From: Byssochlamys sp. IMV 00236
Taxonomy: Eukaryota; Ascomycota; Eurotiomycetes; Eurotiales; Thermoascaceae
Assembly (NCBI GenBank): GCA_001931875.2
Contig: MSJH02000206.1
Coordinates: forward strand, 1-27,005
Direction of reading: 5' to 3'
Length of the DNA: 27,005 nucleotides
The notes under the pieces: model-generated
The model's database searches: none
What the model saw: only the letters and a program-made list of their open reading frames with translations
What the model was told of the DNA's origin: nothing
Program-made: the position numbers and the translations under genes
Shown here: positions 1-9,563 of the stretch, one piece after another
How positions within the stretch are numbered: the first letter of the stretch is position 1
How the letters are laid out: every line of letters begins with the position of its first letter

Positions 1-660
1 CTTTGATCCAGTAATTGAGATATTATTTAATTGTTTGGATTTGCACTTGTTACATATCTGACTCGTTAAATGCTCGTCAACCGAAACAAATTCGGTCCTC
101 CGGTTGGATTGTTTGCATTTTCGTTTGGTTTCTTCAGTAATGCGTCTAGTAGGTGCAGCTCGTTTTCCTTTCATACTTGAACAAAAAGAACCGTTTCCGA
201 ACGCAATGATTCGCTTTCGTTGAGCGGAGGAAGGGAGGCCAGCAGGAGGTAGAGGTACATGTTTGCTTTTGTTTGGGTTTTGATTTTTAGCGCCAATTGT
301 GCTTGATTTGTCATACTATTTGCTGTTGTCAAAGAGTCTTTTCACAATTTCTTAAGTTTCTTTTTACTTGTTGATATACGCTTTGAACTTTAGCTTTTTA
401 AGATCTATGTCATACGCAGCATTATTAAAATAAACACCATGCAAGAGAGCGACATACCATTTATCTTGACAGTAGTAGTTATGGACTCTTTGATAGCTTT
501 GTAGACGTGTAGAGGCAGCTAGTAAAAATGAGGTCAAGTGTGCAGTTTTTAAAGTAGATAATTCACTAATATACTTAAATTCGTCAAAATGACACTCTTG
601 ATGCTCTTTTCGTCTTCTTGTAGCAAGATTGTAACTACACAAATGATAATTCTCTTCCAA
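1..660 (-). pseudogene. TnpB/Fanzor-like transposon nuclease, decayed, 3' end beyond window
   Basis: On the minus strand one reading frame runs from about 720 to base 1, interrupted by three stops: TAA at 364-366, a second TAA twelve bases further on, and a TAG near 319. Past the last stop the frame encodes a block reading IIAFGNGSFCSSMKGKRAAP and then VSVDEHLTSQICNKCKSKQL. A Gly-rich RuvC-like strand followed by [DE]-x-x-T-S-Q-x-C-x-x-C is the layout of the IS605 OrfB/TnpB zinc-ribbon region and of its eukaryotic relatives, the Fanzors. The upstream part (KLKFKAYINK) resembles the segment before the RuvC core in fungal members, as I remember them. The second zinc-ribbon Cys pair and the final RuvC Asp would lie left of base 1. 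The stops make it non-functional as it stands. The family call is by motif, not by search. Confidence 0.66.
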
Positions 661-986
661 GCTTGTAGTTCTAATACATTGAAGTAAAGAAAAAAGGAAA
701 AAGGAAAAGTAACTGCGGATAGTCTTGTCATGCTAAATTAACGATCAACAACATTTTTTTATTAATTAATCATGTTTTCTTTAATAGTAAAATGCTTCTC
801 GAATGAAAGGGCACTCCACTTTTAATATATTGCACATCTTGCTGTAATCTCCGAAGTAGTTTTCTTTATAAAAGTGATGGAATAAGGATACTAAACTGAC
901 ACACGATGGTCATGAATCATTATCTAAACACCAGGAACAGTGATTGAAGAAGCAATAGTAAATAGGGAAAAGAAGAAACACAAACT
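661..986. other. intergenic / decayed element sequence
   Basis: About 330 AT-rich bases lie between the TnpB-like relic and the Helitron relic. The frame of the nuclease relic can be followed up to about 720 (minus strand), after which all frames carry stops. No gene, tRNA-like fold or terminal repeat was recognised. Confidence 0.4.
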
Positions 987-2170
987 CTAATGACACCCAT
1001 ATGTTCCATGATGAAATATCAGTACGCAATTTGCACACACGTATGTAGCATGTGTCTGGCTGATACGCTGAAAGCGCTGCTCAAATCTAGTGTTTTGACG
1101 AAGTCTGTTATTGCTTCTCAAGGCAAGAACAATATCGCGGAAGCTTCTATCACTCTACTCGATAGGGATAACAGCAGCAATCTCCTCCATTGTTGGAAGG
1201 TTGTGAGTGCGTCTATCGCTTCTTTCAATTAAACGCATTCTCATTGATGGGCTGATAATGATGTATGGCGCACTGTCTTCTCTTGGTTGTTACCATCACC
1301 GACAGTGTTGCTGCTCTCATGGTTGCTCAGTACCTCATGTGCATGGCAATATACACGCGCAAAGGGATTGCATTGAGCAAACATAGCTGAAAGCTCCCTA
1401 ATTATCTCAGGATCAAGGTTGTTGTTTCGTACTTATCTTCGTTCAGTGGCATAGGAAGGATCAAATATATATAGCTGGGCGTAGGAAGGCTCACTGCCCT
1501 CAGCTGGAGTCAAGGGGCCTTGACGGTGGCAAAGTGCGTCGTGGATCTGAAAGGCGTTTAATCCACTCCTATTGTTATTGTTGTTGCTGTTGTTGTTGTT
1601 GGCACGATCTTCAGCCGAGACAATGTCACAGCCTAAGGAAGTAAATGCAAAGGCAGCGTTATATTGGCGAAGGTTGTCCTTAAAGTGCCTTCCTTGAGTG
1701 TCTACGCTTGCAAGCAAGTCCTTCAAGTATTGAGGTGGGTCAGGTAAGAGTTGCAATTGGACTGATCCCTGCTTGCAGCATGATTCCCAGCTAGGATTAC
1801 TCTCTTGCCTTTCATCGATCCAGTGCAAGGCGTAGCAATGGGGACACTCTTTGTCCATACGTCCAAGGACCAAAGGACGAAGGCGAGAAAGCTGCGAGAT
1901 ATAGGCAGCAGGTTCTGCCCTGGGACTGCCTCTGGGTCTACTCTCAGCATCAGAAGACTAGACTGTTCTTGGTCTTCCTCTAGGTCTAGTAGCGACATCA
2001 GCTTCTTCGTGTTGGTCCTCGGCACGACATCTACGGCGTGATGCTGCTACTCGTTCTCTGTATGCTTGACAGATACGATGACATGAGTCAACGGGTAAAG
2101 GTGCATGGTAGGAAGAACAGCTGGTTGTACTTTGGTTGTCGTTGTTTTCTATTTTTCTAATAAGCGTCAA
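987..2170 (-). pseudogene. Helitron Rep/helicase N-terminal fragment, broken
   Basis: This is part of a Helitron (rolling-circle transposon) protein covering the Helitron_like_N region. Reading from 2170 downward, a single frame shows a basic leader (AYRERVAASRRR), a C-x2-C motif in KECPHCYALHW, then FTSLGCDIVS, LNAFQIHDALCHRQGPL and QLYIFDPSYATE, continuing to LSAMFAQCNPFARVY. After a frameshift near 1243 it continues with PTMEEIAAVIPIE and FEQRFQRISQTHATY down to about 987. It is broken by TAG at 1958-1960, TAA at 1433-1435, the frameshift near 1243, and a TAG after PIE where related copies carry Tyr. The Rep catalytic region and the PIF1-type helicase are absent. Neither a 5'-TC end nor a 3'-CTRR hairpin could be assigned. 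The poly-Asn stretch at 1566-1598 is a trinucleotide repeat. Confidence 0.85.
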
Positions 2171-2557
2171 GATGGGGACATAATGTTAGTGAATAGGAAC
2201 TATATGAATTTGCCTTTTATTCTCTTTTTTTTTTTTTCAAGGCATGTCCATACCTGATTCTTTTAAAAAGGGTTTTATTGTATTTTAAAAATAATATCAG
2301 GAGAGAAAGAAAGAAAAAACCAGAAGGGAGAGAGAGAGAAAAAGGGGAAAGCAAGCTCATATGATTGTGGTCCGAGGCTCGGTTCGAACAAATGGCAAAA
2401 AAAGGCTCAGAGTGCGATTAATTTCTGGTAAAAGTTTGTGTTGCTTGCATATTTTCCGACTATTTTCCGACGTATTTTATGGTCTAATTCCAGTACAAAT
2501 TAGTTAAAAAGAAATCAAGGAGACTTTTTGTTACCTGAATGTAAAGAAAAGGGTTTA
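2171..2557. other. gene-free stretch with homopurine/homopyrimidine tracts
   Basis: The stretch between the Helitron relic and the transporter 3' end holds a T run (2227-2239) and a GA-rich tract (about 2300-2350). A GGTTCGAAC at 2381-2389 looks like a tRNA B box, but no acceptor or T stem can be paired around it. Nothing else was recognised. Confidence 0.5.
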
Positions 2558-4187
2558 TTAGACGGTAAAAGTCCATTCCCAAGCCAGAAAAGCACTTGAA
2601 AGAATGAAAAGTAATGAATATTTATAAATAAGGGTGTAGTCATGATTTGATGATATCAAGTAACCTGTTGCTATAACACCTAATGCGTAACCAACATGAC
2701 TATACACAGTAGACAAGTATCCTTTCAGCATCACTCGTTTATCTTCTGTAAGTAATGAAGAATTGACGTGATTTATAGCCAGTAGCCATATCATGTGAAA
2801 GGAGAGACCTATAAAGAAAATTAAGAAATTCTATCCTTAGGGTTGCATATACACGCACATATACATACCTTGGCATAGCTGTAAAATAATGACGCTTATT
2901 TGAATCAAAATGGTATTCATGGTTAGATATATATACACAACTGTGGACAATAGTGATAGGGCGTAGGCGCTACAGGTAACAATCCATAAATGTGCAACAT
3001 GCTCAATCACCTAAATGAACATTTATGCGATAAATTCATCGGCACACACACACAAATGTTTGTTTTTTTGACGGCTTACATGAATTAACAAGCGATCAGC
3101 CAATAGACTAGAGAAAATTTCCATAGATCCAACGGCGCCAATGATATAGGTTGGCATTTTCAATTTATCATAGAGAAAAAGGTAAATGACAGATTGAGTC
3201 ATTCCGCGAACGATGCCCAAGCAAAGGAACGATATCTGCATGGACCGCGCAACTCTTTTCTCCTGTGCATCCTCTTCATGTGAACAAGATATCTTTAATA
3301 ATGACATTAATACGATGGAAGCTGAAGAGGCAGGTGGATGGGGCAGTCGAACGAGATCAAATGAAGCATACTGATCTATAATGGATGTATATTTTGAATG
3401 TGTTGTTGTCATGCGTTGCAGCATGCTTGCATCTTCTTCAGAAATATGAGAGAGATGTTCTCCAAATACATGATAGGGTTTGTAAATAATTTCAGTTGTT
3501 AAAAGAGGCTGATGCTGTCTCCCTACCAATAATGCTGGATCTACTGCTTGTACACTTGTTGATAAAGAGAGCAGGAACAATGCGACTGATCCTATTAGTA
3601 GGACAACCATGAGTGTATCAAAATCATGATCTCCTTCTAAGAAACAGCCAATAGCAAATGTCACTATAGCCAAAGTAAATTTCCCCCAATTTCTTTCCTT
3701 TGCTAATATGAGTGTGTATATACAGATATATTTTACATCAATTACTTTTCTCTATCAACACGCGTTTTTACATAAATCATCTATGCTCACCATACAATAT
3801 TTTATAATCACCTAATATTTTAATGATGGCACTGTCTATAACTACTTCAAGTGGCTGAAAGAATGATCCATCGAGAATACAGGAAATAATGGCAGCGGGT
3901 AGGATAAAGGGCGTCCAAGTGGGCGGGATGGAAAGGACGATCAATATACCAATGGCTCCAATGGCTGTTAGTAAACCGGTAAGGACACCATGGAGTGAAG
4001 GGTGTCGATCAATGATATGTATCCATACCATTGCAGCTGGCATCTTTAAAAGGATGATACAAGATGACAATAAGTAAATAATAAAGACATCCAAGTGTAA
4101 ATGATAGATGTAATATAGAATCAGAAAAGGATGGACACTGATTGTAGTAGCATGGGCAATCGTCAATAGCTTTGTCCAAAAGAGCAT
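2558..4187 (-). CDS. MFS_1-like major facilitator transporter
   Basis: Four exons (4187-3791, 3702-3080, 3010-2869, 2808-2558) give 470 residues. Introns are 88, 69 and 60 nt, all GT-AG. The protein is strongly hydrophobic with about 12 membrane segments. Joining exons 1 and 2 restores ILGDYKILYAKERNWGKFT; the [LG]D-x(4)-Y-x-x-x-R-x-W-G signature is typical of the MFS_1_like group (PF12832-type, the LacY/nucleoside-permease-like branch) at the inter-segment loop. A long cytosolic loop (roughly residues 200-280, with LLTTEIIYKPYH and EEDASMLQRM) separates the two halves. The start at 4187 is the first ATG before a plausible first membrane helix (LTIAHATTISVHPFLILYY); an upstream open frame lacks family similarity. 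The substrate cannot be read from the sequence. The stop of the upstream tandem gene lies 102 bp before the start. Confidence 0.85.
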
Positions 4188-4289
4188 CGCGTTAATAAGG
4201 AAAAGAAAGAAAAAAAAGGGGGGGGGGAAGAAAAGCAAGACATTTCTAATATTTATGCAAACATAAACACACACACAAAGCACAAGGTT

Positions 4290-5201
4290 TTATGTTTCAC
4301 GGCATTCAAATAAATAATTGAACGCTCTTCCGCATCCTTTCTCTTCCATCCATGCTTGAAGCATACCCAAATTGTTATGATTAGAGAATGCTCCATGTAT
4401 GTCAAATTTGACTTCTGTCATGTCTTTAAATAATCTACACTTGTCTACTTCTTCTCTAGTCAAACATTGTGCCTGTTCCTTCCATTGTGATGTCATCTTT
4501 TTATGTGAAGAAGGAATATCTGACCAACTAACAGTCTTGATATCATGTATAAATTGATTGACTTTCTCCTTTGGTCCTTCTAGACACATACATCCCGGTT
4601 TTCCAGGGCAAAGAAATCCCGTGATATTATAGCTAGGTGCCCAGTCGATGATATGCCCTCTCTATCCTGTTATTTAGTCTTGTAAAAAATACTTTACTCC
4701 TTTCTTTACCTTTTCTCTTGTGTAAATCATTGGAAACCATATCCATTCTCTTAGAAATTCAATAGGTTCATCACTTGTATCCTTCTTTAATTGCTTCTGT
4801 TGCTGCTTTTCATATTCTTCCAGCATAGGTTCAGCAAGAGTCGAGATCGTTTGAATACTCTCTATTATCCGTGAAGCACGATCGTCTCCTTCTACAGCAG
4901 CAAGTGCATCTGTCAGTTGTTTATGATCTTGTCTTGACAACCAGTGATTATCACTAGATGGTAATGATAAATCATAATTCTCAGAGATCAAAGAAAGTCG
5001 ACAATAAAAGCACAAAAAGAGTTCTTTTATAGGTGCTTTTATGATCATTTCGATATATTGCTTATCCAATACATTTTGTTCCTGTTGAAGCTGTTTATAT
5101 ACTTTTTCATCTTGATCACTGACAAATGTAAACTCTTGGTCAAAGTATAATGATTTTAAAAACTCAATGATCTCTAGTGAATCTTGAGCCAAGTTTGACA
5201 T
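4290..5201 (-). CDS. RWDD2: RWD + DUF1115 protein (RWDD2 family)
   Basis: Two exons (5201-4710, 4661-4290) with a 48-nt GT-AG intron give 287 residues, close to animal RWDD2 proteins. The N-terminal half has the RWD opening (SLEIIEFLKSLYFDQEF) and spans about residues 1-120. The C-terminal DUF1115 begins at WIWFPMIYTREKRGHIIDWA, continues to ITGFLCPGKPGCMCLEGP, and ends with the conserved FSNHNNLGMLQAWMEEKGCG block. The signature WFPMIYTREK is split by the intron and restored exactly on joining. RWD domains bind E2 enzymes or act as scaffolds; the cellular role of RWDD2 is not established. It is transcribed divergently from VPS33, with 125 bp between start codons. Confidence 0.88.
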
Positions 5202-5326
5202 TTTCAAAAAAAAAGGGGAAAGGAGAGGGTAGAGCAATCGAATCACGTGCTCCCTTTTTATGGAAGTCTTTTTGAAACAATACGGTCGGAGACCACACAC
5301 TGGCTTCTTTTTTTCTATTTTTCATA
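5202..5326. promoter_or_regulatory. divergent promoter between RWDD2 and VPS33
   Basis: Only 125 bp separate the two start codons, so this stretch must hold both promoters. It contains a palindromic E-box CACGTG at 5244-5249 (context ATCACGTGCT) and pyrimidine-rich tracts on each side. CACGTG is the core bound by bHLH factors such as Pho4/Cbf1/TFEB; use here is an inference. Confidence 0.5.
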
Positions 5327-7769
5327 ATGAACGGAACCACGTCAGGAACTCATTTAGGAAACACGCCTTTGAATTTAGCAAAATTAAGAGAACTATCGCG
5401 TAAAGAGTTACCTGAGATATTGGATAAGGTAATATCAGTATAAGCAGTTAAACATACTCATGTATTGTAGGTGCGAGGGAAGAAAGGACTTGTGCTTGAT
5501 CCTACTTTGACTGGACCACTTAGTCTAATAGCAGAATTCAACCTACTTAAAGTAATTTAGACATCATAAACAAAGAGAACATAAAATAACTCATGTGTGT
5601 TAATTAGAATCATGGGGTTGAAAAGATTTATCATCTCGAATCAGACACACTTGAAACAGACTGTCCTGGCCTAATTTACATTTGTAGACCAAAGCTGAAA
5701 TATATGAGATATATTGCCAGTAAAGTTACTAAACATATACAAGATACACACTCTTAACAATATTATAGGTCATATAAAGCATTTTTCCAAATCAAGCAAA
5801 ATCGACTGTTGGTTATTTTTTGTGCCTGAACGTACAATGATATGCGAACGTGTGTTGGAAGAAGAAGGTGTGAAGGGTGATATTACTATTGGTAGTTATG
5901 CTATGGATTGGATACCCTATGAAGATGATTTGATCTCTATGGAATTAGATCCATCTACATGGAAAGAAATTTATTTGGTAAAAAAAAGGGGGTATACCAA
6001 AGAGAGAGAGAGGCTGACCTGTATACATGTATATAGGACGGAGATCAAACTGCTATTTATTATGCAGCAAGATCAATAATGCGACTTCAGTCCATCTATG
6101 GTCTATTTCCCCGTATCATGGGCAAAGGTGACGCAGCCAGAGTAAGTTAATATATAAAAACAAAGAGAGGTGAAAGATACCAATAGTCTTTGTTCAATAG
6201 CAACTAGCAGATATGCTTTTACGTATGAGAAAAGAACATGCAGTGACAGATCAAGTATCCACAAAAGCACCTTCGCTATTAAACACCGTTTCAAATCATA
6301 TTGACCAATTCATCATTATTGATCGTAACGTAGATCTGGTTACACCCTTATGCACTCAGCTGACCTATGAAGGCTTGATTGACGAGACAATGGGGATCAA
6401 ACACTGTAAGTAATAGGAAAAAAAAAAGGATTGGATATTGAATTTCGGTTTATGTAGGTGTTGTAGAATTGGATCCTAGCTTGATCACGCTCGCAGCTTC
6501 AAAGGGACCATCAACGCCAACGACTTCAGCAACACCGATGAAAAAGAAAAAATATGTCTTGAATTCATCAGATAAATTATTTGGGCAATTACGGGATCAA
6601 AACTTTGCAGTCGTAGGCGGCATTCTCAACAAAGTAGCTAAAAGAATCAATGAGAATTATGAAGAAAGACATAATGCAAAGACAATGGCACAGATACGTG
6701 ATTTTGTGGGCAGATTAGGTGAACTACAGCAAGAACATCAGTCTTTGCGAGTTCGTAAGTAGACTTTGCGTACTTTATCTCCTGAATGTCGAATCTAACC
6801 CTGTGTTTTACAGATACTGGAATCGCAGAGGAAATCATTGCAAACACAGTAACAGATGATTTTAATAAAGTGCTAGAAGTTCAGCAAAGTTTGTATCACT
6901 TTTGTGTATATATGTAAAAAATGCTGATCCTTTTTTTACTAGATGTCGTAGCTGGTGTTGATGGCAATAGAGAACCTGAATATATCGAAGAAATGATTAA
7001 TCGACAGAAGCCACTCGTCCAAGTCCTTCGTTTACTCTGTCTCATGTCTCTGGCTCAGGGAGGATTAAAGCAAAAACTATTTGATCACTTCGAAAAAGAG
7101 ATTGTACAGACATATGGCTATGAGCATATAGAGACACTGCATAGATTAGAAAAACTAGGGCTTTGGATGAAACGCACAAACAACAAGAGCACGTTTGGAC
7201 AGTGTCGACGCCTTTTAAAGTTGATTGTAGACGATGTAGACGAATTTCATCCAAATGATATCTCATATGTGTATTCAGGATATGCACCTTTGAGCATACG
7301 ATTAGTACAGAGTGCGATGCAAAAATCACCCAACTTTACTACGGGTACGAGCACGACCAGTCTGTTTTCCTACATGGGAACAAGCACAGCAAATTTTGTA
7401 AAGGAGACAACATCTGGATGGCGTGGGGCTGAGGACATCCTCAGGTTATTACCCGGACAGTCATTCGATTTAAAGCAGACGGTAGAATACGGACCGGAAA
7501 CAAATGCAGCTATGGCCAGAGCCAAGAGACATGGATTACAACATGGTAAGACAACAATTATCTTCTTCTTGGGTGGATGTACACATACAGAGGTCTCTGC
7601 CATTCGTTTTCTAGCACAGCATGATGAAGGTAAGGCAGTACAGAGAGATCTGTTCACGTGTTGAGATCTAAAGCATCATTTTCTAGGACGGGACTATTTG
7701 GTTGCCACAACACAAATGATAAATGGCAGCACGTTCTTGACACCCATCATCCAACATAGAAATGAATAA
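5327..7769 (+). CDS. VPS33: VPS33, Sec1/Munc18 subunit of HOPS/CORVET
   Basis: Ten exons: 5327-5428, 5471-5551, 5608-5719, 5769-5977, 6037-6141, 6201-6405, 6458-6754, 6814-6888, 6943-7629, 7687-7769. They give 651 residues (human VPS33A 596, yeast 691). VPS33 is the SM protein that templates SNARE assembly in the HOPS and CORVET tethers at the vacuole/endosome. Family landmarks in order: LTGPLSLIAEFNLLK, CWLFFVPERTMICERVL, IIIDRNVDLVTPLCTQLTYE (the most conserved SM motif, residues about 210-230), QTYGYEHIETLHRLEKLGL, DISYVYSGYAPLS, IIFFLGGCTHTEVSAIRFL, and the terminal VATTQMINGSTFLTPI. It resembles VPS33A more than VPS33B. The low-complexity insert around PSTPTTSATPMKKKK falls in the variable linker. 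All introns are GT-AG, 42-59 nt. An AATAAA at 7765-7770 overlaps the TAA stop. The next gene starts 108 bp downstream. Confidence 0.95.
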
Positions 7770-7877
7770 ATCTATTGGCTGGTTTAATCGGAACCTAAAA
7801 AAGTTTTTCTTTTTTTATTCACTTGAGCTCATTTTAATTTTTTACCCTCTTTTTCCCGCCCCGAACTAATATAAAAA

Positions 7878-9563
7878 ATGGCACCACTTGTATTGACAAT
7901 AAAGGGCAACAAGACCTTTTCTCCTTTCTCAGCGCTGACGTCTGAAGACGAGCTATCGAAGACATGGAGAGTATGCACAAGGATAAAGGATTCACTAGAG
8001 AACGGATCCAGACTGGAGAATTTGTCATGGCGACTGTGGTTTCGACAGCATGTGCTATCAAACAAGAAGAAAACATTCTCTGCTCTATCACTGCAGACAG
8101 CCAGAAAATTGAGTGTCAATACAGTCTTGCCCAAGAAGCAAAAGAGTGAGGAAAGACAAGTTCAGTGTGAGATGAACGAGCTTGTTCTAGGGCAGCAGGA
8201 ACAGCAAGTGATGTTATCAAACTACCAATTCATTATGCCACAGTTCAGTTCAGACCAAGCAACAGGTGATGCTGTCCAAATAAACGACATCTTCAACGCC
8301 TTTAGTATGCCAGAGAGCAGTAATCCTGACTTCAACCCAGCAAACTATACGACAACCATGGGCGATATGGCAGATGGTTGGGACTTTGGATACCCCTCAC
8401 CCACAAATCCATACTACTCACCAACACAATCACATTTGACGCCACCTACAGCCAACAACAATAGTAACGACAACAATAATATGCTCTTATTCGAAAACAT
8501 TATGACTCAGCTACCCCCTGCTGATAACAACGCTCTTTATGTCGCCAATACATCTATGCCTCCCCCACCTCCAACAGCTACACTACATAACAAGTTGCTA
8601 GGCAACATGACAACACAATCACTTCAATTTAACCATCAAGGGTTTACGCCACCTTTATCAGCATCTACAAGTGCTGTCATGCCAACTAATATAGAAGACA
8701 ACAGGCAAGTAAAATAAAAGAAAAAGAAAAAAGGGGAAACTGACACATAATAATATAGCCATTTATTAAACCAACCCAACACCAATTATTCATTAAGCGA
8801 GCCCAGTTCTCCACATGATAAATCATATAGAAAGTCTTCCAACAGCCAAGCAGAGAATAAACCTGTGTGTACAAACTGCGGAGCTACATCTACCCCACTC
8901 TGGAGGAGATCAGCAGAAGATGAATTACTGTGCAATGCCTGTGGGTTATAGTAAGTGTAACATTCATTGGGAAAAAAGGAAAAGATTGGTTATACTGACT
9001 CATCATCAGCCAAAAATTACATAATGCACCTAGACCCAAAACACTGAAACCACACAATGCGAGAAAGGAATCAAAGGATGATGAAGGATCACAATTGGTG
9101 TGTTCTAATTGTTCTACGACAACGACACCATTATGGAGAAGGGATGACGAGGGTGCACCTTTATGTAATGCATGTGGCCTATAGTAAGTAACAAAGAAAA
9201 AAAAAATCCTTGACTCTAAAAATAACTATGTGTGTGAATAGTCTGAAATTACATCACGAACGCCGTCCGCTTTCAATGAAGACAGATATCATCAAAAAGA
9301 GACAACGATATGAAAGTAGTCATAACAACAGCAATCATACTAGAAAAAGTCATAAAAAATCTAAAGAAGCACAACAGCAGCAACAACAACAACAACAAGA
9401 ACCATCGCCGCCACAAATACAACCACAGCCACAATCACAACAGCATCAACAAAATCAGGGATCATTTATGTTTATTGATAGTGTATTCCCAGTCACGGGT
9501 GCTACCAGTACAGTGATAACACCAGGTGCGATGGTTGAGGACGTATTATCAAACTACTGTTAA
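7878..9563 (+). CDS. two-finger GATA transcription factor with AreA/Gln3-type N-terminal motif
   Basis: Four exons (7878-8704, 8759-8950, 9010-9183, 9242-9563) give 504 residues. Near the N-terminus, [12 protein letters not shown] followed by [15 protein letters not shown] matches the DUF1752 motif of fungal nitrogen regulators (AreA/NIT2/Gln3). Residues about 115-295 are Asn/Pro/Gln-rich, as in activation regions. Two class IVa GATA fingers follow, each C-x2-C-x17-C-x2-C (CTNC...CNACGLY and CSNC...CNACGLY), with basic tails; the second tail ends in [13 protein letters not shown]. Introns 2 and 3 interrupt both fingers at the same GLY codon, which suggests finger duplication. The about 30-residue linker has no Cys cluster, unlike SreA/Urbs1 siderophore regulators. 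A poly-Gln run lies near the C-terminus. Intron 1 is GC-AG. The stop overlaps that of the convergent ELMO gene. Nuclear; a nitrogen-regulation role is inferred from the N-terminal motif only. Confidence 0.92.
8705..8758 (+). other. GC-AG intron 1 of the GATA factor gene
   Basis: The donor is AG|GCAAGT, the optimal GC-donor context, and the acceptor is TATAG. Splicing here (phase 2) is the only choice found that keeps the reading frame into the first GATA finger. Using the GT four bases downstream would shift the frame. Confidence 0.75.
9372..9397 (+). repeat. CAA/CAG microsatellite (poly-Gln) in GATA factor
   Basis: A run of CAG and CAA codons encodes about nine consecutive Gln in the C-terminal tail, followed by further Gln/Pro-rich sequence to about 9450. 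Confidence 0.85.

Noticed and set aside
990..1232. 80-codon plus-strand open frame with several Cys
   Set aside because: It is the antisense of the frameshifted Helitron segment (FEQRFQRISQTH), so it is a shadow.
2381..2389. GGTTCGAAC resembling a tRNA B box
   Set aside because: No 5-bp T stem, acceptor stem or A box can be paired around it on either strand.
4188..4283. Extension of the MFS transporter N-terminus (VCVYVCINIRN, poly-Phe)
   Set aside because: It derives from CA- and G-rich simple sequence upstream of the ATG at 4187. The family's first helix starts after that ATG.
7878..9563. SreA/Urbs1-type siderophore GATA repressor
   Set aside because: Two fingers are present, but the linker has no Cys-rich cluster and the N-terminus is of the AreA/Gln3 type.
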